Shown here piece by piece: positions 16,283-25,160 of a DNA stretch of 64,000 bases. The DNA lies in contig CAJUOO010000007.1 of NCBI GenBank assembly GCA_910588535.1, forward strand, positions 1 through 64,000, written 5' to 3'. The number at the start of each line of letters is the position of its first letter. Positions within the stretch are counted from its first letter, which is position 1. Source of the stretch: an uncultured Lachnospiraceae bacterium. Its GTDB lineage: Bacteria > Bacillota > Clostridia > Lachnospirales > Lachnospiraceae. The translations under genes and the position numbers were made by a program. The notes under the pieces are model-generated. The model worked only from the letters and a program-made list of their open reading frames with translations, was not told where the DNA came from and searched no databases.

Positions 16283-18475
16283 ATGGCGATTCAAAATATT
16301 AGATATGATACGGAGAACCAGCTTTTTACGCTGAGTACAAAAAATACATCTTATCAGATGAAGGTAGATTCCCGCGGCTTTTTGCTACATCTCTACTATG
16401 GGGCGAAGATAAGTGGGAATATGGAATATCTGCTTACTTATTATGATAGAGGATTTTCAGGGAATCCTTATGAGGAGGAGACCAGAACATATTCTCTTGA
16501 TGTGCTGCCTCAGGAATATCCCACCTTGGGAACCGGAGATTATCGAAGCAGCGCGCTTATTGTCCGCAATGCAGACGGGACAGAAAGTTGTACTCTTCGC
16601 TATAAAGAGCACACCATACAGAAAGGCAAGTACTCGCTGAGAGGCTTGCCTGCTGTTTATGCTACAAATCAGGAGGCGGAGACCTTGGAGATCTCCCTTG
16701 AGGATGTTGTGAGTAAGGTTGAGGTGAGGCTTTTCTATGGTGTTCTCTGGGAGGAGGATATTATCACCCGAAGTGTGGTGATTGTCAATGGCGGAAGCGA
16801 GGAAATCATAATAGAGAAGGCTGGATCGGCATGTGTGGACTTCCTTTATGGAAATTATGATTTGATAAGCTTTTATGGAAGGCATGCCATGGAGCGAAAT
16901 ATACAGAGAAGCAAGATCCTTCACGGCAATACTGTGATTGGCAGCCGCAGGGGGGCGTCGAGTCATCAGTATAATCCTGCTTTAATCATCGCATCCTCAG
17001 ACGCGACGGAGGATTTTGGAAGCTGTTATGGCATGGCATTTGTCTACAGTGGGAATTTTCAATTTGAGGCGGAGAAAGATCAGTTTGGGCTGACAAGAAC
17101 AATGATGGGACTTTTGCCTGAGCAGTTTCATTATCCGCTAAAGCATGGGGAGGAGCTGATTGTTCCAGAAACGATTCTCTCCTACTCTGCCGCTGGTTTT
17201 TCTTTCTTATCCGAGCATTTTCACCGCTGCATAAGGAATCATGTGTGCAGGGGTGAATATCAGCATCAGGTGAGGCCTATTCTTCTAAATAGCTGGGAGG
17301 CAGCATATTTTGATTTTAATGGAGAAACCATTGTAGGTCTTGCAAAAGAGGCAGCAGAGTTAGGGATTGATATGGTTGTGATGGACGATGGCTGGTTTGG
17401 CAAGAGAGATGATGACAATAGTGGACTTGGGGACTGGGAGGTGAATGAAAAGAAGCTTGGATGTACTTTGAAAGATTTAATTCGAAGGGTCACGGACACT
17501 GGCGTAAAATTTGGCATATGGATTGAGCCAGAGATGATTTCGGAGGACAGCGAGCTTTATCGCACTCATCCAGACTGGGCACTTCAGATACCGGGAAGAA
17601 AGCCAGTGCGCTCGCGCAATCAGCTTGTTCTGGATTTTTCGAGGGAAGAAGTGCGGAATGAGGTCTTTGACGCAATCTGTAAGGTGCTTGATCAGGGAGA
17701 GATCTCCTATGTGAAGTGGGATATGAACCGCAGTCTTGCGGATATTTTTTCTAAAGAGCATGTGGCAGGTAAGGTGCATTATCTCTATGTGCTGGGAGTA
17801 TATGAGTTTCTTGAGCGGTTGGCCCTGCGTTATCCAAGTATGCTAATTGAGGGCTGTTGTGGCGGTGGCGGAAGGTTTGACGCAGGAATGATGTATTATA
17901 CGCCTCAGATTTGGTGCAGTGATAATACAGATGCCGTCGATCGGCTTCGGATTCAGTATGGTACATCCTTTTTCTATCCCATCTCAGTGGTAGGCTCGCA
18001 TGTATCTGCGATTCCAAATCATCAGACAGGAAGAAAGACGAGCTTGAAGACCAGAGGTATTGTCGCGATGGCAGGGACCTTTGGCTATGAGCTTGATCCA
18101 AAGCTTTTAGGTGAAGAGGAGCGAGCAGAGATTAAGGAACAGATAAAAACCTACAGAAACTATGAAGATTTGATTCGGAACGGCATATATTATCGACTGA
18201 CTGATCCATTTACGGATGACTGCACCGCGTGGCTTTTTGTGTCGAAGGATAAAAAACAGGCGCTTCTTAATATAGTGGTGACAGAAGTTCACGGAAATAT
18301 GGAGGTGAGCTTTGTAAAACTGAAGGGTTTACAAAAAGGCGCCGTGTACAGGGAGCTGACTTCGGGGAAGGCGTATGTGGCGGAGGCATTGATGGAGGCA
18401 GGGCTTCCAGTGTCTGTCGAGACAGGAGAGTACAATTCTTGTCAGTTTGTATTTGCAGTACAGGAAAAGCTTTGA
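16283..18475 (+). CDS. Alpha-galactosidase, GH36
   Basis: A 730-residue retaining alpha-galactosidase of GH36, the usual length for the bacterial tetrameric group. It has an N-terminal beta-sandwich (about 1-320), a TIM barrel (about 330-640) and a C-terminal beta domain. Motifs: MVVMDDGWFG (364-373), KFGIWIEPEM (409-418), nucleophile Asp480 in KWDMNR, and acid/base Asp547 in CSDNTDA. No signal peptide, so it acts in the cytoplasm on imported sugar: raffinose to galactose and sucrose, melibiose to galactose and glucose. TGGAGG precedes the ATG. Confidence 0.95.
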   Translation: MAIQNIRYDTENQLFTLSTKNTSYQMKVDSRGFLLHLYYGAKISGNMEYLLTYYDRGFSGNPYEEETRTYSLDVLPQEYPTLGTGDYRSSALIVRNADGTESCTLRYKEHTIQKGKYSLRGLPAVYATNQEAETLEISLEDVVSKVEVRLFYGVLWEEDIITRSVVIVNGGSEEIIIEKAGSACVDFLYGNYDLISFYGRHAMERNIQRSKILHGNTVIGSRRGASSHQYNPALIIASSDATEDFGSCYGMAFVYSGNFQFEAEKDQFGLTRTMMGLLPEQFHYPLKHGEELIVPETILSYSAAGFSFLSEHFHRCIRNHVCRGEYQHQVRPILLNSWEAAYFDFNGETIVGLAKEAAELGIDMVVMDDGWFGKRDDDNSGLGDWEVNEKKLGCTLKDLIRRVTDTGVKFGIWIEPEMISEDSELYRTHPDWALQIPGRKPVRSRNQLVLDFSREEVRNEVFDAICKVLDQGEISYVKWDMNRSLADIFSKEHVAGKVHYLYVLGVYEFLERLALRYPSMLIEGCCGGGGRFDAGMMYYTPQIWCSDNTDAVDRLRIQYGTSFFYPISVVGSHVSAIPNHQTGRKTSLKTRGIVAMAGTFGYELDPKLLGEEERAEIKEQIKTYRNYEDLIRNGIYYRLTDPFTDDCTAWLFVSKDKKQALLNIVVTEVHGNMEVSFVKLKGLQKGAVYRELTSGKAYVAEALMEAGLPVSVETGEYNSCQFVFAVQEKL

Positions 18476-18517
18476 TAGAAAAAGAAAAATGATGCGGAGA
18501 ATGGAGGGGAGGATAAG

Positions 18518-21500
18518 ATGGATAGAGCATGGTGGAAAGAAAGTGTGGTGTATCAGATATATCCCAGAAGCTTTATGGACAGTGATGGGGATGGGATCGG
18601 TGATATCAACGGAATTACGCAAAAGCTTGATTATTTGAAGGAACTGGGGATCGATGTGATCTGGCTGTCTCCTGTATATGAGTCACCGAATGATGACAAT
18701 GGCTATGATATCAGTGATTATGGAAGAATTATGAAGGAATTTGGCACGATGGAGGATTTTGACCGGATGCTTTCTGAAGCACATAAAAGGGGAATCCGCA
18801 TTGTGATGGATTTGGTGGTGAATCATACCTCCGATGAACATGCATGGTTTGTGGAGAGCAGAAATTCTGTCGACAACCCTTTTCGGAACTATTATATCTG
18901 GAGAGAGGGAAAGGATGGGCGGGAGCCAAATAACTGGGGTTCCTGCTTTGGAGGTTCTGCTTGGGAGTTTGACAAAAAGACAGATATGTATTATCTGCAC
19001 CTATTTTCAAAAAAGCAGCCGGATCTCAACTGGGATAATGAGTGCGTGAGGGAAGAGGTCTTTCAGATGATGGACTGGTGGTGCAAAAAGGGCATTGACG
19101 GCTTTCGCATGGATGTGATTAGCATGATATCGAAGGAGCATGATCTTCCTGACGGGGAGACTGGCAGCACAGGATATGGTGATTATGGCCCTTATGTGCA
19201 GAATGGTCCTCATGTCCATGAATATCTAAAAGAGATGAATAGGAAGGTGTTATCAAAATATAATCTTATGACCGTTGGGGAATGTGCTGGGGTGACGGTG
19301 GAAGAAGCGAAAAAATATGCAAATCTTGACGGGACAGAACTTGATATGGTCTTTCAGTTTGAGCACATGGGGCTTGACAGCGAGAATGGCAGCAAGTGGT
19401 GCAAGAAAAGGATGGATCTGGTAGAACTGAAAGCGATATTGTCCAAATGGCAGACAGAGCTGCATGGAAAGGCATGGAATAGCCTGTACTGGTGCAACCA
19501 TGATCAGCCGCGAATCGTATCCCGCCTTGGCGATAATGGGAAGTATCGGGAGGCATCGGCTAAAATGCTTGCGACATGTCTGCATTTTATGCAGGGTACA
19601 CCGTATATCTATCAGGGCGAGGAGCTTGGCATGACGAATGTTCCATTTGCAAGTATTGAGGACTTTCGCGATATAGAGAGTATCCATGCTTATGAGGAAT
19701 ACACAGACAAACATCTTTGCTCTGATGAGGAGATGCTAGAGTATCTGTGCCTAAAGAGCAGGGATAATGCCAGAACACCTGTGCAGTGGGATAATACCTT
19801 ACATGCAGGTTTTACATCGGGAACCCCTTGGATTATGGTAAATCCTAATTATAAAGAGATCAACGCAAAGGAGCAGCTTGAAAGAGAAGATTCAGTATTT
19901 CATTATTATCAGAAGCTGATTCGCCTGCGAAAAGAGAATAAGATAATTATTGAGGGCACGTATCAGCTTTTGCTTCCCACACATCCAAGTGTGTTCGCTT
20001 ATATGCGCTCTTATCAAAACCAGAGGCTTTTAGTGGTATGTAATTTTAGCGAGAAGGCTGTGGACTATCCATTGGTGTTGCAGGGGCAGGAGAAGAGCAG
20101 ATGTCTGATCTCCAACTATGGGGAGGAGAAGCCTTGGGAGAAGGCAAAACTGTTGCCCTATGAGGCGTTTGCCTGTCTGTTTGAGGAACATGAAGAACGT
20201 GAGAAGGAGACTAAGGTGACGGAGGAAAAAAGGACAGAAAGTATGGTGGAGGAGAAGATCTATAGAGAGCGTTTTGACAAATTCTTTGATGAGCTCAAAT
20301 GGCTCTACACAGAAGTATATGAGAATAGTTCTATGTTCGCGGAGCTCTGCACGGAGATGGAGCGGTTTTATAGAGAAAGAAACAGTGAGCTAAAGAGCAG
20401 AGACTGCGAGAGAGAGCTACAGCCAGACTGGTATAAGAAGAATGATTTGCTTGGTATGATGTTCTATATTGACAATTTTGCAGGAGATATGAATGGCGTG
20501 CGGGATAAATTAGAATATCTTGAGCGCTGTAATGTAAATTATATTCATCTGATGCCATTTTTGGATACGCCGAAGGGAAGTTCTGACGGCGGCTATGCTG
20601 TGGCAGATTTTCGTAAAGTGCAGCCGGAGCTCGGCACAATGGAGGATTTGGAGGATCTGACTGCTGCCTGCCATAAGAAGAATATGAATGTGTGTATGGA
20701 TTTTGTGATGAATCATACCTCCGATCAGCATGAGTGGGCGAGAAGGGCAAGAGGTGGTGAAGGTGAATATATGAGCCGTTACTTCTTCTTTGATAATGAT
20801 GAGATACCTAAGCAATATGAGAGAACTGTGCCACAGGTATTTCCAACGACAGCGCCGGGAAATTTTACATGGCTCGATGATATAAAGCATTATGTTATGA
20901 CATCCTTCTATCCATATCAATGGGATCTAAACTACGCAAACCCAAGAGTATTTAATGAGATGATTTATAATTTTCTCTATCTTGCAAACAAAGGCATCGA
21001 TGTGATTCGCATTGACGCAGTGCCATATATATGGAAGGAGTTGGGAACGAGCTGTCGGAATCTGCCCAGAGTACACACGATCGTGCGAATGATGCGAATA
21101 ATCAGTGAGATTGTGTGTCCGGGAATCCTGCTGCTTGGAGAGGTGGTGATGGAGCCAGAAAAGGTGACGCCATATTTTGGCACTTTGGATAAGCCCGAGT
21201 GTCACATGCTCTATAATGTCACAACCATGGCTACTACATGGCACACGATTGCGACCAGAAATGTAAGTCTGCTAAAGCGTCAGCTTGATATTGTCAACTC
21301 TCTGCCAAAGCAATATGTATTTTTAAATTACTTAAGATGTCATGATGATATTGGATGGGGGCTTGATTATCCTACACTTCAGATGAATGGAATGGAGGAG
21401 CGCAGCCACAAACAATATCTCAATGAGTATTTTCTGGGGATTGCCGGCTACAGCAACAGCCGTGGGGAGCTATACAATGCCGATCCTGTTACCGGGGATG

Positions 21501-22084
21501 CGCGTTTTTGCGGGACAACTGCTTCCATGTGCGGGATAGAGGCGGCAGAGGAGCGTGGGGACGAGACAGCACTTGCGCTCGCAATCCAGCAGGATCTTAT
21601 GCTGCATGCCTATATGTTTATGCAGTCTGGTATACCAGTTCTGTATGGAGGAGACGAGATCGCACAGCTCAATGATTACAGTTATAAGGAAGATCCTGAC
21701 AAAAGGGAAGATTCCCGCTATATTCATCGAGGAAAGATGAATTGGAGAGCGATTGAGAACATACAGGTTCCCAAGACGGTGGAAGCGAGAATATTCACAG
21801 GTCTTGAACAGCTTGAGCGGCTGAGAAAGACAGAAAACGTATTTTTTACGACGGCGGACTGTTGGACAATCGATACGTATACCGATAATATACTGTGTAT
21901 AGTTCGAGAGTATGAGGGAGAGAGAATACTTGGTCTCTTTAATTTCAGTGAATATGAGCAGACAGCATGGATTAAGGAAGAGGGAATGTACAGAGATCTC
22001 TTGACACAAGAACAACGGCAGGCACAGAATGTGGTGGTGCCAGCTTATGGATATTTTTACCTAAAAAGAGAAAAGGAAGAATAG
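18518..22084 (+). CDS. Fusion: oligo-1,6-glucosidase plus amylosucrase-like GH13
   Basis: One uninterrupted 1188-residue frame with two complete GH13 enzymes. Residues 1-555 are an oligo-1,6-glucosidase: Asp199 (FRMDV), Glu255 (VGECAG) and Asp329 (CNHDQ) fall at the same positions as in the Bacillus cereus enzyme, and Val200 after the nucleophile is the residue linked with alpha-1,6 preference. A charged linker (about 556-580) follows. Residues 581-1188 resemble amylosucrase/sucrose hydrolase (GH13_4): helical N-domain, Asp833 (RIDAVPY), Glu875 (LLGEVV), and CHDDIGWG (941-948) with Asp943. No signal peptide. The pair would cleave isomalto-oligosaccharides and the sucrose left by the alpha-galactosidase. 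GGAGGGGAGG precedes the ATG. Confidence 0.93.
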   Translation: MDRAWWKESVVYQIYPRSFMDSDGDGIGDINGITQKLDYLKELGIDVIWLSPVYESPNDDNGYDISDYGRIMKEFGTMEDFDRMLSEAHKRGIRIVMDLVVNHTSDEHAWFVESRNSVDNPFRNYYIWREGKDGREPNNWGSCFGGSAWEFDKKTDMYYLHLFSKKQPDLNWDNECVREEVFQMMDWWCKKGIDGFRMDVISMISKEHDLPDGETGSTGYGDYGPYVQNGPHVHEYLKEMNRKVLSKYNLMTVGECAGVTVEEAKKYANLDGTELDMVFQFEHMGLDSENGSKWCKKRMDLVELKAILSKWQTELHGKAWNSLYWCNHDQPRIVSRLGDNGKYREASAKMLATCLHFMQGTPYIYQGEELGMTNVPFASIEDFRDIESIHAYEEYTDKHLCSDEEMLEYLCLKSRDNARTPVQWDNTLHAGFTSGTPWIMVNPNYKEINAKEQLEREDSVFHYYQKLIRLRKENKIIIEGTYQLLLPTHPSVFAYMRSYQNQRLLVVCNFSEKAVDYPLVLQGQEKSRCLISNYGEEKPWEKAKLLPYEAFACLFEEHEEREKETKVTEEKRTESMVEEKIYRERFDKFFDELKWLYTEVYENSSMFAELCTEMERFYRERNSELKSRDCERELQPDWYKKNDLLGMMFYIDNFAGDMNGVRDKLEYLERCNVNYIHLMPFLDTPKGSSDGGYAVADFRKVQPELGTMEDLEDLTAACHKKNMNVCMDFVMNHTSDQHEWARRARGGEGEYMSRYFFFDNDEIPKQYERTVPQVFPTTAPGNFTWLDDIKHYVMTSFYPYQWDLNYANPRVFNEMIYNFLYLANKGIDVIRIDAVPYIWKELGTSCRNLPRVHTIVRMMRIISEIVCPGILLLGEVVMEPEKVTPYFGTLDKPECHMLYNVTTMATTWHTIATRNVSLLKRQLDIVNSLPKQYVFLNYLRCHDDIGWGLDYPTLQMNGMEERSHKQYLNEYFLGIAGYSNSRGELYNADPVTGDARFCGTTASMCGIEAAEERGDETALALAIQQDLMLHAYMFMQSGIPVLYGGDEIAQLNDYSYKEDPDKREDSRYIHRGKMNWRAIENIQVPKTVEARIFTGLEQLERLRKTENVFFTTADCWTIDTYTDNILCIVREYEGERILGLFNFSEYEQTAWIKEEGMYRDLLTQEQRQAQNVVVPAYGYFYLKREKEE

Positions 22085-22097
22085 CCTGGACAAAAGA

Positions 22098-22134
22098 GCG
22101 ATGCGGACATAGGAAAGATCCGCATCGCCAGTTT
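22098..22134 (+). terminator. Terminator after the GH13 fusion gene
   Basis: Perfect 10-bp stem GCGATGCGGA (22098-22107) / TCCGCATCGC (22119-22128), then CAGTTTTG. The T-run is short. Confidence 0.7.
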
Positions 22135-22227
22135 TGCTTGTAATTCTATATACTAATATATTTCATTAGTTCTTTTTTTGTATAGTTTCTTGTAGAATGA
22201 GTTTTTCATCATTTTCGGAAAGGGTTC

Positions 22228-22368
22228 GTATAGCCAATCTGCTGTTTTCCTCCGTCACCCCGCTCTCGCTTAGTGAAAAACGTAACGGATACTAAGCTCG
22301 TGAACTACCTCGCTAAGTACCGACGTTTTTCAATAGGTTCCTTGAGGAAAACAGCAGATTGGCTATAC
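22228..22368 (+). repeat. Palindromic 3' element, copy B
   Basis: Outer arms 22228-22252 and 22344-22368 are a perfect 25-bp inverted repeat, unrelated in sequence to the arms of copies A and C except for the innermost CCTC/GAGG. The 91-base core has an inner perfect stem GAAAAACGT / ACGTTTTTC plus CGG / CCG. The core differs from copy C at 8 of 91 positions by my alignment. It lies 144 bp 3' of the GH13 fusion gene, in its direction. The 185 bases between copies B and C are AT-rich and hold nothing I can name. Confidence 0.85.
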
Positions 22369-22552
22369 TACTTTTCTGAATATTTTGGATGTGCTGTGAT
22401 AGTTCATATTTTTTATATATTTGCAGCTCTATGTCTATTTTATTTCGTTTGTAATCATAGAATATCAAATTCTCTTAAAAAATAGCCAAAATTATTTATC
22501 AATCCAATACAAGCAGAATTGCAGCGTGTATTGCTTTACAGATAAAAATAGT

Positions 22553-22689
22553 CCGGCGAACTGCCTGTGGTTCTCAAGGAACCTATTGAAAAACGCTGGT
22601 GCTTAGCGAGGTAGTACACGAGCTTAGCATCCGCTGCGTTTTTCACTAAGCGGGAGCGGGGTGACGGAGGACCACAGGCAGTTCGCCGG
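22553..22689 (-). repeat. Palindromic 3' element, copy C
   Basis: Read on the minus strand, this has the same core as copy B, enclosed by a different 23-bp outer stem (22667-22689 with 22553-22575, one mismatch). The inner stem is GAAAAACGC / GCGTTTTTC where copy B has GAAAAACGT / ACGTTTTTC, a paired change that keeps the helix. It lies about 105 bp 3' of the minus-strand ywlG-like gene, in that gene's direction, and a TATTTTTAT run follows. Confidence 0.85.
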
Positions 22690-22792
22690 GCGGAACGTTT
22701 AAGAAAATGATACAACAGACTTTTAACAACAGAATCAGTATAATATTCACAAGAAACTATACATATCTGTTTATAGATACGGAGAGGAATGA

Positions 22793-23359
22793 TCAGGAAA
22801 GTTCTGTATTATAGTGTGCTCGCTCGCCTCCAATATACTTTGGGCGTGTTCGTGCATAGACTACCTTGGCATTTCCAAGTGTGCTGACAGAAAGACGCAC
22901 AGGAACAGCAACTTGTTTTAAGTGCATTCCTATTAATGTATCACCAATATCAATTCCGGCGTCGGCGGTTATCTTTTCTGTTGCGGCAGGGTGCGAGAAG
23001 GTATGGTATGCGGCGGTTGCAAAGGAACCACCCGCCTTGGGCTGAGGAACAACGTTGACAATTTCCAGATTTCTTTTGGCGGCGGTTGTTGCTTCTATTA
23101 TTAAGGCGCGATTGAGATGCTCACAGCATTGTGCGGCAAGCTCGATTCCATGTGCGGCAGCAGACTGGAACATGCCATCAAAAATAGCTTGTCCGGCTTC
23201 AGCGCTGGAAAAAGAGCCAATCTGATGCCCTAATACTTCGCTGGTAGAGCAGCCTATCACAAGAAGCTGTCCTTTACGGAGTCCAGTGATCTTGATAAAT
23301 TCTTCTGTTATATGATAAGCTTGATTTTTTAAAGTATCTAGTGAAAAATCTTCTGTCAT
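22793..23359 (-). CDS. UPF0340/YwlG family protein
   Basis: A 188-residue soluble protein that matches the UPF0340 (TIGR01440, YwlG) family: GLRKGQLLVIGCSTSEVLGHQIGS (about 26-49), VVPQPKAGGSFATAAY (about 107-122) and the C-terminal TRPKYIGGERAHYN. Length is normal. Its biochemical function is not established. It is transcribed alone on the minus strand, with palindromic copy C behind it. Confidence 0.88.
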   Translation of the reverse strand: MTEDFSLDTLKNQAYHITEEFIKITGLRKGQLLVIGCSTSEVLGHQIGSFSSAEAGQAIFDGMFQSAAAHGIELAAQCCEHLNRALIIEATTAAKRNLEIVNVVPQPKAGGSFATAAYHTFSHPAATEKITADAGIDIGDTLIGMHLKQVAVPVRLSVSTLGNAKVVYARTRPKYIGGERAHYNTELS

Positions 23360-23618
23360 AGTGATCCCTCATTTCTATAGAAAAAGTTTTCATGATTTTT
23401 AATAGATTTCTATTTTATCATACACGGTTTTTTATCAAAAAGCAATATAGTAAACTAGCATATGGGTTTCTCTGAAAACAACATACACATCTTTTTTCTT
23501 GTCGAAAAATAAAGTTTGGTGTTCTCTTGTGCTCTCCATTGGAATATGTTATGCTTACATCTGGAGAGACAGAAAGGATGTGTAGCATATTTTTTGTACA
23601 ATTACAGGTGGAATTACC

Positions 23619-25088
23619 TTGGGAATTGAGGGTAGGCTGATACAGGTTGAGGTGGATGTCAGCAACGGGCTTCCGGGTATTCATATGGTGGGGCTTCTTT
23701 CCTCAGAGGTGAAGGAGGCTGGAGAGCGAGTGAGAACAGCTCTCAAAAATACCGGTCATCCGATTCCTCCCAAGCGTATCACAGTGAATCTGTCGCCCGC
23801 GGATATAAAAAAACAGGGTTCTTCTTTTGATCTTCCAATAGCTGCCGCTATTCTGGCAAATCTGGGCAGCTTTCCCACAGACCAATTACAAAACAGACTC
23901 ATGCTAGGCGAACTTGGGCTAGATGGCGCAGTGCGTCCTGTCAAGGGTGTACTTGCTGTTGTTCTGGAGGCAAAACGTCTGGGTATGAAAAGTTGTATTT
24001 TGCCAAAAGATAATGAGCGTGAGGGAGCCATGGTAGAAGGGATAGAGGTATTTGGGATAACCGATCTTGGACAGTTATGTGATTTTCTCTCAGGGAGACG
24101 TGTGATTGTGGCAGAGAAAGCGATTACAAGGAAAGAGAAGCAAACATACTCTGTGGATTTTTCTGAAGTGAATGGGCAGGCGGCACTTCGCAGGGCGTCG
24201 GAGATCGCGGCGGCTGGTATGCACAACCTTATGATGGTGGGACCTCCAGGATCTGGAAAAACAATGGTGGCGAGGCGGATTCCATCGATACTGCCTTCTC
24301 TCAAGGAAGAGGAGAGCTTGGAGATAACGAAGATATACAGTGCATCAGGTTTATTTGCCGGGGAAGCGTTGATTCAGGAAAGACCTTTTCGTGCGCCTCA
24401 TCACAGTGCGTCCGCTGCCGCCCTAATTGGAGGGGGAAATATACCAAAGCCCGGAGAGGTGACACTCGCGACACATGGAGTGCTGTTTCTTGATGAGCTG
24501 CCGGAATTTTCAAGAGCTTCTCTAGAGGCAATGCGCCAGCCATTGGAAGATCGTTTTGTGTTGATTTCCCGCGCGAAGGCAGCCTATCGCTTTCCGGCGG
24601 ATTTTATGCTGGTGGCGGCGATGAATCCTTGTAAATGTGGGTATTATCCAGATAAAGAGCACTGTTGCTGCAGAGAGAATGAAATTATCGCCTACAAAAA
24701 TCGTGTAAGCCAGCCTTTTCTTGATCGCATGGACATGGTGGTGAGGACGGAGACAATAACCTATTGTCAGCTTGTTAAAGACAAGAAGAATGAAAGTTCT
24801 TATACGATCAGGCAGAGAGTGTTGCGCGCTCATCAGCTTCAGGAGGAGCGTTATAGGAAGGAAGCGATTCATTATAACAGCCAGCTTCTTCCCGGACAGA
24901 TAGAGCAGTACTGTGTGTTGGGAAAGCGGGAGAAAAAGCTGATGGAGCAGATTTATCAGAGTTTTCATCTGACAGGAAGAGGGTATTATCGGATATTAAA
25001 AACAGCGAGAACCATCGCGGATCTGGAGGAAAGTGCGGAGATCAAGACTAGACATATCCATGAGGCAGCGGCATTGAGACAGAGATAG
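23619..25088 (+). CDS. ComM-like AAA+ Mg-chelatase family protein
   Basis: A 489-residue YifB/ComM family AAA+ protein. It has a Lon-protease-like N-domain (VEVDVSNGLPGIHMVGLLSSEVKEAGERVRTAL), Walker A GPPGSGKT (about 208-215), Walker B VLFLDELPEF, and a C-terminal Mg-chelatase domain with a Cys cluster (NPCKCGYYPD...CCC). The family acts as a branch-migration helicase in natural transformation, which fits the dprA gene just downstream. No in-frame ATG exists; TTG 23619 after AGGTGG is the best start. The family's first 10-14 residues are absent or out of frame (see findings). Confidence 0.88.
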   Translation: MGIEGRLIQVEVDVSNGLPGIHMVGLLSSEVKEAGERVRTALKNTGHPIPPKRITVNLSPADIKKQGSSFDLPIAAAILANLGSFPTDQLQNRLMLGELGLDGAVRPVKGVLAVVLEAKRLGMKSCILPKDNEREGAMVEGIEVFGITDLGQLCDFLSGRRVIVAEKAITRKEKQTYSVDFSEVNGQAALRRASEIAAAGMHNLMMVGPPGSGKTMVARRIPSILPSLKEEESLEITKIYSASGLFAGEALIQERPFRAPHHSASAAALIGGGNIPKPGEVTLATHGVLFLDELPEFSRASLEAMRQPLEDRFVLISRAKAAYRFPADFMLVAAMNPCKCGYYPDKEHCCCRENEIIAYKNRVSQPFLDRMDMVVRTETITYCQLVKDKKNESSYTIRQRVLRAHQLQEERYRKEAIHYNSQLLPGQIEQYCVLGKREKKLMEQIYQSFHLTGRGYYRILKTARTIADLEESAEIKTRHIHEAAALRQR

Positions 25089-25160
25089 AGATGAATTATT
25101 GTAAATAGAAATGAGGAAGAGTATGGGTAGGAATGAGAGAGAGAGATAGAGGAGAGGGCA

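Noticed and set aside
19253..22015. Several long minus-strand frames within the GH13 fusion and GH36 genes
   Set aside because: They are shadows of the coding strand, with no start signals or domains.
22273..22485. 70-codon open frame on the plus strand
   Set aside because: It begins inside palindromic copy B and covers its core; the reading frame is explained by the repeat.
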